Of a stretch of 12,591 bases of DNA, positions 6,300-12,591 are shown in pieces (the first letter of the stretch is position 1; each line of letters starts with the position of its first letter). The notes under the pieces are model-generated. The model was not told the DNA's origin. It saw nothing but the letters and a program-made list of their open reading frames with translations, and did not search any database. The stretch spans positions 1 through 12,591 of the forward strand of contig CAYGNI010000052.1 of NCBI GenBank assembly GCA_964351195.1, given 5' to 3'. Made by a program: the position numbers and the translations under genes. The stretch comes from TMED27 sp964351195 (GTDB lineage Bacteria > Pseudomonadota > Alphaproteobacteria > Micavibrionales > Micavibrionaceae).

Positions 6300-7004
6300 A
6301 TGATTCCATTCGATCCAGTCACAATCGGCACAATGGCAATATTAGCGTCTGCCAATCCTGCGAGTCTATGCAAGATGCCCCAGCCCACGCAAATCAACGT
6401 TATTCCTCGCTCAGAGCCGGTAAAATATGATTATTCTCAAACCCTTGACCAGTTGCAAGCAAAACAAATCGACACGATCAATCCTTATGGTTTTGATACA
6501 CAAAGCCATACGGCAGGATATATGCAAGGCTCCGTATCGCTGTTAAGCGAGGTAAAATTGGGACAACAGTATTTCCCGCGCTACAACGTATATTGCTTAT
6601 GGTACGACACGGTGACGTTGAAAATTGAAATCGATCCCACAATTGTCATCGCCAAAGAAAAAACGCAAAATAAGTGTGAATTTAACGCCATTAAAGAACA
6701 TGAATTAAAACATGTCAAAGTCGATCGCCAAATCGTCAATAAATACAGTGGGACAATGGGTCGCATAGTCTATGACGGATTAAAATCCCGCGGCTTTTTG
6801 GTTGGCCCAATCCCAGCGAAAAACGTTCGGGAAGTCGCCGCGCGCATGCAGCAAACAGTTGGTCAGCTGTTAGATCTGGAAAAACAAAAGATGAGCATTG
6901 AACGCATAGAGCTTCAGCAGGGGGTGGATTCATTGGAAGAATATCAACGCGTAAATACACTATGTGATGGCACCACCGGTGCTTCTCGATCACGCCGCCG
7001 CTAA
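6300..7004 (+). CDS. Uncharacterised protein with HExxH motif (putative zinc metallopeptidase)
   Basis: A 234-residue protein. Residues 134-138 read HELKH, a zincin-type HExxH motif in a helix context (C126 EFNAIKEHELKHVKVDRQ, shown as positions 126-143). The two histidines could bind zinc and E135 act as the general base; D142 just after might contribute. Before it is a beta-rich segment with alternating hydrophobics (about 95-119, VTLKIEIDPTIVIA). An alternating-strand domain followed by HExxH recalls the DUF922 family of secreted Zn-dependent proteases, but I cannot confirm it. The N-terminus (TIGTMAILASANPAS) is mildly hydrophobic without the basic start of a normal signal peptide. The C-terminal third is a charged helix (REVAARMQQTVGQLLDLEKQ) and the end is basic (SRSRRR). 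AAGGGG lies 7 nt before ATG 6300. The stop is 3 bp from the metB stop. Protease activity is inference. Confidence 0.7.
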   Translation: MIPFDPVTIGTMAILASANPASLCKMPQPTQINVIPRSEPVKYDYSQTLDQLQAKQIDTINPYGFDTQSHTAGYMQGSVSLLSEVKLGQQYFPRYNVYCLWYDTVTLKIEIDPTIVIAKEKTQNKCEFNAIKEHELKHVKVDRQIVNKYSGTMGRIVYDGLKSRGFLVGPIPAKNVREVAARMQQTVGQLLDLEKQKMSIERIELQQGVDSLEEYQRVNTLCDGTTGASRSRRR

Positions 7005-7007
7005 GAT

Positions 7008-8165
7008 TTAGGAAATTACCTTGAGCGCCTGCTCAAGATCATCAATTAAATCATCAATATGCTCAATCCCGATCGACAGCCGCAAAAGCTGATCCGTAAC
7101 ACCTGCCTCCGCGCGGGCCTGCGCCCCCATGGACACATGGGTCATGCTCGCAGGATGGTTGATCAGGCTTTCTGTCCCGCCCAATGATTGCGCCAGGCAA
7201 AACACATTCAAAGCCTCAACAAACGCAGCAGTCTTCGCCGCATCGCCCGCCAGCTCAAAGCTCAGCATAGCGCCGGGGCCTTCTTGCTGCTTTTGCGCGA
7301 TGTCATACCCTGCATGGCTCTTAAGGCCCGGGTAGTAAACCTTGGCCACCGCGTCGTGCCCGTCCAGAAACGCAGCAATCGCCTGCGCGTTTTCCTGCGC
7401 CCGGTGTACGCGCAGCTCTAATGTGCGCAAACCACGCAAAGTCATATAGGAATCAAACGGCGCGCCAATCGTGCCCAGAGAATTGTTCCAAAGCTGCAAC
7501 TCTTTCAACAGCGCCTCATCTTTGACAACAACCGACCCCCCGACAATGTCGCTATGCCCGTTCAGGAACTTGGTGTTCGAATGCCAAACAATATCTGCGC
7601 CCAGCTTCAGCGGCTGTTGGAGCATTGGAGAAAGGAATGTATTGTCGACCGCCACCAACGCACCATGCGCCTTGGCCTTCTTCGCGATATCTTCAATATC
7701 CGCAATGCGCATCACCGGGTTGGATGGGGTTTCAATGATCACCAGCTTCGGCGGCTCATCGAATTCAACATCCCCATACATATCAACGAATTTCAAACGG
7801 AAATGCTTTTTCTCCGCCAGCGCCCGCAAAAGCCAGAATGAACGCCCATAACAATCAAACGGCGCAATCACCAGATCATCCGGCTCCAAAAGATGCAAAA
7901 TAAGCGTCAGCGCCGCCATCCCCGAAGCGGTCACGCAGGCGCCAACGCCGCCTTCAAGCTCGGCCAAAGCATCGCCCAGCATATCGCGCGTTGGATTGCG
8001 CGTACGTGAGTACTCATAAGGCTGGCGCTTATCAATGCCGTCAATCTTAAACGTAGACGACAGGTAAAGCGGCGGCATCACCGCGTGATGCGCGCTATCC
8101 ACCCCAACCCCGGCCTGCACCGCGGCTGTGCGTCTACGTCTGCTCTGTTTCTTGTTCTTATCCAT
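7008..8165 (-). CDS. metB: Cystathionine gamma-synthase (PLP-dependent trans-sulfuration enzyme)
   Basis: A 385-residue cytoplasmic PLP enzyme, close in length and sequence to E. coli MetB (386), which joins an activated homoserine and cysteine into cystathionine for methionine synthesis. The PLP lysine is K199 in HSNTKFLNGHSD; phosphate-side residues Y52 and R54 lie in YEYSRTRNPTR, ring-stacking Y106 in DCYG and D174 in VAVDNTFLSP. GAPFDSYMTLRGLRTLELR (broken here: GAPFDSY, LRGLRTL) and SLGGTESLINHPASMTH near the C-terminus are also family features. The E. coli SCTK cysteine is asparagine here. Related enzymes (beta-lyase, gamma-lyase, O-acylhomoserine sulfhydrylase) share the fold; overall resemblance favours MetB, but substrate choice needs testing. 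The start ATG 8165 lacks a nearby Shine-Dalgarno; AAGGAGAGG is about 26 nt away with an ATGTAA in between. It diverges from acnA. Confidence 0.87.
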   Translation of the reverse strand: MDKNKKQSRRRRTAAVQAGVGVDSAHHAVMPPLYLSSTFKIDGIDKRQPYEYSRTRNPTRDMLGDALAELEGGVGACVTASGMAALTLILHLLEPDDLVIAPFDCYGRSFWLLRALAEKKHFRLKFVDMYGDVEFDEPPKLVIIETPSNPVMRIADIEDIAKKAKAHGALVAVDNTFLSPMLQQPLKLGADIVWHSNTKFLNGHSDIVGGSVVVKDEALLKELQLWNNSLGTIGAPFDSYMTLRGLRTLELRVHRAQENAQAIAAFLDGHDAVAKVYYPGLKSHAGYDIAQKQQEGPGAMLSFELAGDAAKTAAFVEALNVFCLAQSLGGTESLINHPASMTHVSMGAQARAEAGVTDQLLRLSIGIEHIDDLIDDLEQALKVIS

Positions 8166-8303
8166 GAATATTACATATCGTTAAATGGCCTCTCCTTCAA
8201 TATAAACATCGGAAGAGCCTGTTTTTTTACCAATTTGAAACTTTTGCAGTGCATGATACTGTATTACTGTTTGATTCCAAACCAAAAATGGGGATTCTCT
8301 AAT
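8166..8303. promoter_or_regulatory. Divergent metB-acnA intergenic region
   Basis: These 138 bp must hold the promoters of both genes. For acnA, TTGAAA at 8235-8240 is a fair -35, but -10 candidates (GATACT 8255-8260, TATTAC 8262-8267) are at poor spacing. GGGGA at 8290-8294 precedes the acnA ATG by 9 nt. On the reverse strand TATATT (8198-8203) is a possible -10, immediately followed by the strong Shine-Dalgarno-like AAGGAGAGG (8197-8189). A start-stop pair ATGTAA (8176-8171) lies between that and the metB ATG (8165). Confidence 0.4.
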
Positions 8304-11072
8304 ATGTCACGTACAGGCCATGATTCACTGGGTACACGCAAAAAATTATCAGTCGATGGCAAGGAGTATGATTACTTCAGCCTCAAAGCCGCTGCAGACA
8401 AAATCGGCGATATATCGCGGCTACCTTACACGCTGAAAGTCCTCCTTGAAAACCTGCTGCGCTTTGAAGATGGCCGCTCTGTAACAACCGATGATGTACA
8501 GGCGCTGGCCGACTGGCTAAAAAATAAAAAATCAGATCACGAAATCGCATACCGTCCCGCGCGCGTGCTAATGCAGGACTTCACCGGCGTTCCTGCCGTG
8601 GTCGACCTCGCCGCAATGCGCGAAGCGATGAAAAGCCTTGGCGGCGATCCGCAAAAAATTAACCCGCTGGTCCCTGTCGACCTCGTCATTGACCACTCTG
8701 TGATGGTCGATGAGTTCGGCACGCCCCAAGCATTTCAACAAAACGTCGAGCGTGAGTTCGAACGCAATGGCGAGCGCTATGAGTTTCTCAAATGGGGGCA
8801 GGGCGCATTCAAGAACTTCCGCGTTGTCCCGCCGGGTACAGGTATTTGTCACCAGGTAAACCTGGAATACCTTGCGCAAACCGTTTGGGAATCCGAAGGC
8901 GTCATCTATCCCGATACGTTGGTGGGCACAGACTCGCACACCACCATGGTCAATGGCCTGTCCGTTCTAGGGTGGGGCGTCGGCGGGATCGAAGCCGAAG
9001 CCGCAATGCTCGGCCAGCCTGTCTCGATGATCATCCCTGAAGTCGTTGGTTTTAAGATCACCGGTAAAATGAAAGAAGGCACAACCGCAACGGACCTTGT
9101 CCTGCGCGTTGTTGAAATGCTGCGCGAGCTGGGCGTGGTTGGAAAATTCGTTGAATTCTATGGCGACGGTCTTGATCACCTGACACTTGCCGACCAAGCC
9201 ACAATCGCAAACATGGCCCCCGAATACGGCGCGACCTGCGGCTTCTTCCCGATTGATGAAGAAACGCTCAACTATCTGCGCTTTACCGGCCGCGACGAAC
9301 ACCGCGTGAAAATCGTCGAAGCCTATGCCAAGGAACAAGGCATGTGGCGCGAAGCCGGATCGCCCGATCCTGAATTCACAACAACACTGCACCTCGATCT
9401 TGATGACGTTGTTCCCGCGATCGCCGGGCCGAAGCGTCCGCAGGACCGGATTGCGTTAACCGACGCTGCGAGAGATTTCCATGTGATGATGGGTAAGGCG
9501 CTGGAACTTCAACCCGGCGGGGAAGAGGGAAAGCTTCTTGATGAAGCCGGCCAGATGCCTGCGCACAAAATGAAAGAAATTAAGGAAAAAATCGCCGGTG
9601 AAGTCGATACGCATAAACGCGCGCATGACACGTTGGAGCACGGCGATGTCGTGATCGCCGCGATCACCTCGTGTACGAACACCTCCAACCCAGCTGTCAT
9701 GCTGGCCGCCGGTCTCGTCGCTAAAAAAGCGCTGGAAAAGGGTTTAAAGGTCAAGCCGTGGGTTAAAACCTCCCTTGCGCCGGGCTCGCAGGTGGTCACC
9801 GATTATCTTGAAAAGGCGGGATTGCAGGATGATCTCGATGCGCTGGGCTTTGATCTTGTCGGATATGGTTGCACGACTTGTATCGGCAACTCCGGTCCGC
9901 TGCCCGATCCAATCGCCAAGGCCATTGAGGACCGCGACCTGACCGTTTGCGGCGTTCTCTCCGGAAACCGTAACTTCGAAGGACGCATTTCTCCGCATGT
10001 AAAAGCTAACTATCTCGCCTCTCCGCCTCTGGTTGTGGCCTACGCGTTGGCAGGCTCCATGCTGATTGATCTGTATAACGATCCGATCGGTCAGGACAAG
10101 GCCGGGAACGATGTGTACATGAAGGATATCTGGCCGAGCAACGCCGAAGTGCAGGATGTGATGCGTGAAAGCATTACCCGAGAGATGTTCGTCTCCCGTT
10201 ATTCCGACGTGTTCAAAGGCACGAAAGAGTGGCAGGCCATCGGCACCGCAGCCGCAAGCGAAACTTATGATTGGAAAGACACTTCCACATATATCCAGAA
10301 CCCGCCTTTCTTCGAAGGGATGAGCGGGGCAGCCGGCGACGTTAATGATATCGAAGGCGCGCGTCCATTAGCAATATTGGGCGACTCCGTCACAACCGAC
10401 CACATCTCACCGGCAGGCGCATTCCGTGCCAATCACCCGGCGGGCGAATATTTGGTCAATAAAGGCGTTGATCCCAAAGACTTCAACTCCTATGGCTCAC
10501 GCCGCGGAAACGACCGCGTCATGACCCGTGGAACATTCGCCAATATCCGTATCAAAAACGAAATGGTCCCCGGCACCGAAGGCGGCTATACAAAATATAT
10601 TCCAAAAGACGGTGGAGCGGGTGAGGAAATGAGCATCTATGATGCCGCAATGAAATACCGCGATGAAGGCACGCCGCTGGTTGTGATCGGCGGTAAGGAA
10701 TACGGCACAGGGTCCTCACGCGACTGGGCGGCCAAAGGCACGCGTTTGCTGGGCGTAAAGGCCGTGGTGACTGAAAGTTTCGAGCGGATCCACAGATCGA
10801 ATCTAATCGGTATGGGCGTTCTTCCGCTGCAATTCAAAGGCAAAGACAACCGCGAAACCCTCGGTCTCAAAGGCGATGAAACCTATGACATTAAGGGAAT
10901 TTCCGGCGGCCTGAAACCCGGCCAGGACGTGCACATGAGCGTGCATTTCGCCGATGGAAGCACAAAGGACGTAACGCTCTTGTGCCGCCTCGACACGCTG
11001 GATGAAGTCGAATACTACCTCAATGGTGGAATTTTGCACTACGTCCTGCGCAGTCTTGCCCAGGCGGCTTAA
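8304..11072 (+). CDS. acnA: Aconitate hydratase A
   Basis: A 922-residue [4Fe-4S] enzyme that isomerises citrate to isocitrate via cis-aconitate in the TCA cycle, giving the substrate for the isocitrate dehydrogenase encoded at 2839-4281. Cluster ligands are C457 in AAITSCTNTSNP and C523 and C526 in YGCTTCIGNSGPLP. Other AcnA/IRP1-type motifs: TDSHTTMVNGLSVLGWGVGG (from 209), GPKRPQDR (375-382), SGNRNFEGR, DSVTTDHISPAG, and near the C-terminus GSSRDWAAKGTRLLG with ERIHRSNLIGMGVLPL. ATG 8304 has GGGGA upstream and begins like other family members (the frame extends to 8085 but would overlap metB). It is about 30 residues longer than E. coli AcnA (891); part of this is a charged segment at 400-446 before the first cluster cysteine (LLDEAGQ...KEIKEKIAGEVD). 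Its stop shares four bases with the convergent gene. Confidence 0.97.
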   Translation: MSRTGHDSLGTRKKLSVDGKEYDYFSLKAAADKIGDISRLPYTLKVLLENLLRFEDGRSVTTDDVQALADWLKNKKSDHEIAYRPARVLMQDFTGVPAVVDLAAMREAMKSLGGDPQKINPLVPVDLVIDHSVMVDEFGTPQAFQQNVEREFERNGERYEFLKWGQGAFKNFRVVPPGTGICHQVNLEYLAQTVWESEGVIYPDTLVGTDSHTTMVNGLSVLGWGVGGIEAEAAMLGQPVSMIIPEVVGFKITGKMKEGTTATDLVLRVVEMLRELGVVGKFVEFYGDGLDHLTLADQATIANMAPEYGATCGFFPIDEETLNYLRFTGRDEHRVKIVEAYAKEQGMWREAGSPDPEFTTTLHLDLDDVVPAIAGPKRPQDRIALTDAARDFHVMMGKALELQPGGEEGKLLDEAGQMPAHKMKEIKEKIAGEVDTHKRAHDTLEHGDVVIAAITSCTNTSNPAVMLAAGLVAKKALEKGLKVKPWVKTSLAPGSQVVTDYLEKAGLQDDLDALGFDLVGYGCTTCIGNSGPLPDPIAKAIEDRDLTVCGVLSGNRNFEGRISPHVKANYLASPPLVVAYALAGSMLIDLYNDPIGQDKAGNDVYMKDIWPSNAEVQDVMRESITREMFVSRYSDVFKGTKEWQAIGTAAASETYDWKDTSTYIQNPPFFEGMSGAAGDVNDIEGARPLAILGDSVTTDHISPAGAFRANHPAGEYLVNKGVDPKDFNSYGSRRGNDRVMTRGTFANIRIKNEMVPGTEGGYTKYIPKDGGAGEEMSIYDAAMKYRDEGTPLVVIGGKEYGTGSSRDWAAKGTRLLGVKAVVTESFERIHRSNLIGMGVLPLQFKGKDNRETLGLKGDETYDIKGISGGLKPGQDVHMSVHFADGSTKDVTLLCRLDTLDEVEYYLNGGILHYVLRSLAQAA

Positions 11073-12247
11073 GAAGGGCCTTCGCCTAAGCCTACAGACC
11101 GCAGCTCTTCTCGCGTGGGGCACTTCATATTACCATTACTTAAACGTCCTTCAATGAAGCGATAAAAAGTTTCAAACTCGCCATCTTTATAGGGCAGAGC
11201 TTTAAGTGTACCTGTTACTATGTCACGTAAGGCCATCGTGGTATCCTCGTTGCGCTCAAAGTGAGTCCAATTCAGCAGTCTAGGGTTCATTATTTCCATC
11301 CATCTGTAATACCCCTCATCACCCTTCCTGGATCGATTACGGTTTAGGGCCAATAAACCGTTCTCAACAGCAGGGAGAGTGTCAAGGAATGTTTGTGGTC
11401 CCTCATCTAGTCCTTTGTCCTGCGTCTGCAAAATATGCCAAGCCGTAGAATTAAAAATGCTCATAAGCGTGACCTTGACAAATTGACTGCTAGGAGGATT
11501 GCTGGAATGTCCAAACTCGCGCCGTAAGACGGGAATAGTTGTACCCTCAGGTATGCCCTGTATGTCTCCAGCCTTCGCATATTTTGCGATAAGCTCCCAG
11601 CTAACATCAGCTTGAAGTCGCCTATCTGTAAATGCAACGCGCAAACTGCCCCGAAATCTGGAGTAGCCGTCTTTGTTTTGGACAATATCCCGAATTCCTT
11701 CCCGCCCAAGAGAGCATATAACCTTTTTTTTGCGATCATGACTTCCACCCGGACCTTTGGGCGCTTTTTGTTGCTCAATCTCAAGATAACCATACTTTAT
11801 TAAAAGTTTGATAAACGGTGAAAGACTTTTAGGCATACTTTCATCTTCAGGAAACAACTTCTCAAGACCGGTAATTAACTCTCGCTTGAAAGCCTCCGTG
11901 ACATTGATAGGAAAGCTCTCGCTTATTAATTCTCTCCCTAAAAGGGCCCCTCTGACATAGCTGTCCCGCGCGCTCTGTTTCGTTTTTACAAGATGCACGA
12001 TAACGTCTTTCAAGTCTGAAGCATCTAAAGTTTCAGATTTCTTTAAGGTATTAGATTTACTTGAGCCATTAGAAGGTGAGGTAGCGCCTAATAGGTCCTT
12101 AATGGACAGACCGGTCCGGAGCAAATATTCTTGTACAATCCTCCAACCGATAGGGTCAAAACCCGCAGGTGTTGTAACACGTTCGCGTATCATGACAGAC
12201 ACAACGTCGCTCAATGGCACAGCTGCATTAAGAGTGGTTTTTCCCAT
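11069..12247 (-). CDS. Unrecognised 392-residue protein, possible winged-helix segment
   Basis: I do not recognise a family. The soluble protein has no signal peptide or membrane span. A Ser/Asn/Lys-rich linker (about 56-72) separates a short N-terminal part from the rest. Residues ~140-190 read FIKLLIKYGYLEIEQQ, a basic-glycine loop (KGPGGSHDRKKK), then VICSLGREGIRDI; the 'helix, GYLE strand, loop, strand, L-GREGI' order resembles the wing region of a winged helix-turn-helix, so DNA binding is a guess. The C-terminal half is rich in W, N and R (GYYRWMEIMNPRLLNWTHF) with no catalytic motif I can name. Base composition is more AT-rich than acnA or metB, suggesting an acquired gene. ATG 12247 has no Shine-Dalgarno and fits a leaderless start from the promoter just upstream. 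Its stop overlaps that of acnA (TTAA, 11069-11072). Confidence 0.72.
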   Translation of the reverse strand: MGKTTLNAAVPLSDVVSVMIRERVTTPAGFDPIGWRIVQEYLLRTGLSIKDLLGATSPSNGSSKSNTLKKSETLDASDLKDVIVHLVKTKQSARDSYVRGALLGRELISESFPINVTEAFKRELITGLEKLFPEDESMPKSLSPFIKLLIKYGYLEIEQQKAPKGPGGSHDRKKKVICSLGREGIRDIVQNKDGYSRFRGSLRVAFTDRRLQADVSWELIAKYAKAGDIQGIPEGTTIPVLRREFGHSSNPPSSQFVKVTLMSIFNSTAWHILQTQDKGLDEGPQTFLDTLPAVENGLLALNRNRSRKGDEGYYRWMEIMNPRLLNWTHFERNEDTTMALRDIVTGTLKALPYKDGEFETFYRFIEGRLSNGNMKCPTREELRSVGLGEGPS

Positions 12248-12255
12248 AAGGCTAA

Positions 12256-12284
12256 CTTTTATGGTAAAATTTACGACAGGTCAA
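12256..12284 (-). promoter_or_regulatory. Promoter candidate for the 392-residue gene, giving a leaderless or near-leaderless mRNA
   Basis: On the reverse strand TTGACC (12284-12279) and TAAAAG (12261-12256) are 17 bp apart. Transcription would begin about 7 nt later, near 12249, almost at the ATG (12247). This agrees with the lack of a Shine-Dalgarno sequence there. Both hexamers are imperfect (5/6 and 4/6). Confidence 0.42.
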
Positions 12285-12290
12285 TAAAAC

Positions 12291-12591
12291 TTACTCAATC
12301 ACATCATCATCCGGCGCGAAAAGCTTCAATGCCAAAGCTTCCGCGTCGGCCACAAGCGTATAAAGCTCCGGCTTTTCTGAGCGATAGCGCACATCATAGG
12401 TGCCCTCTAATCCCAAAATCTCATTATTGAGCCGTTTGAGCCTCGTGCGGGCTTCGCGTGTTTGCTTTTCCTCATCGGAAAAACGCTCAATCAAACCATG
12501 GGCCAGCTTTTCGTTATTCATCCCAATCATGAATGCAAGCTGTATCCCCTCCAAAAACGCCGCCGCCGTCGTCAAACACCGTGGTATACTC
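12291..12591 (-). CDS. Unknown protein, C-terminal part (5' end outside window)
   Basis: The frame is open to the right edge of the window and stops at TGA/TAA-type codon 12293-12291. The first complete codon at the edge is in frame, so the TTG at 12575 is not needed as a start. About 99 residues are visible: a hydrophobic, alanine-rich helix (TTAAAFLEGIQLAFMIGM), then a strongly charged helical region (LIERFSDEEKQTREARTRLKRL) likely to form a coiled coil, then GLEGTYDVRYRSEKPELY and an acidic end (LFAPDDDVIE). I do not recognise the family. The higher GC and codon use match the housekeeping genes better than the 392-residue gene downstream of it. The 43-bp gap to the next gene holds that gene's promoter candidate. 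Confidence 0.6.
   Translation of the reverse strand, partial: SIPRCLTTAAAFLEGIQLAFMIGMNNEKLAHGLIERFSDEEKQTREARTRLKRLNNEILGLEGTYDVRYRSEKPELYTLVADAEALALKLFAPDDDVIE

Noticed and set aside
8085..8303. Upstream extension of the acnA frame
   Set aside because: It would overlap the metB coding region and adds residues unlike any aconitase; ATG 8304 gives the family N-terminus and has GGGGA before it.
1..12591. CRISPR array, tRNA, rRNA, intact transposase or attachment sites
   Set aside because: No regularly spaced repeats, cloverleaf-type sequence, DDE transposase motif or paired direct repeats of att length were found by eye.

Overview
The window reads as a chromosome segment of an alphaproteobacterium. 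The evidence is a ~480-residue isocitrate dehydrogenase with the C-terminal extension of the alphaproteobacterial type, an AcnA-type aconitase, a yggT-folD operon and a PilZ protein. The exact order cannot be fixed from this sequence; a deep-branching group such as Micavibrionales or a Rhodospirillales relative would fit, but that is inference.

Left end (1-1395): remains of a T7-like (podovirus-type) phage head module. The 3' end of a capsid-assembly scaffold gene (to 366) is followed by a 78-bp inverted-repeat element (373-450). Next come a reverse-strand PilZ gene (456-854), a gene-free stretch with promoter-like and palindromic sequence, and what looks like the ribosome binding site plus first ~12 codons of a phage major capsid gene (1172 onward). 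The capsid stub runs abruptly into a short membrane-protein reading frame in another phase (to 1395). In T7-like phages scaffold and capsid genes are adjacent, so the layout suggests a decayed prophage with a PilZ gene lying inside it.

Middle (1465-8165): housekeeping and small accessory genes. Forward: nhaA (Na+/H+ antiporter), icd (isocitrate dehydrogenase with residues typical of NAD+ use) and a secreted coiled-coil protein of unknown function. Reverse: folD and yggT, three bases apart and likely one operon. Forward: a protein with an HELKH zincin-type motif. Reverse: metB (cystathionine gamma-synthase).

Right part (8166-12591): acnA (aconitase) diverges from metB across a 138-bp intergenic region. 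An unrecognised 392-residue reverse-strand protein with a possible winged-helix segment meets acnA tail to tail. The window ends in the C-terminal part of another unknown reverse-strand protein.

Links between genes: aconitase and isocitrate dehydrogenase catalyse consecutive TCA-cycle steps but lie about 4 kb apart and are not one operon. FolD (one-carbon units) and MetB (methionine backbone) both feed methionine synthesis. The convergent pairs are packed extremely tightly: two share overlapping stop codons (TTAG at 5001-5004, TTAA at 11069-11072) and a third is separated by 3 bp. No CRISPR array, tRNA, rRNA or intact insertion sequence was seen.
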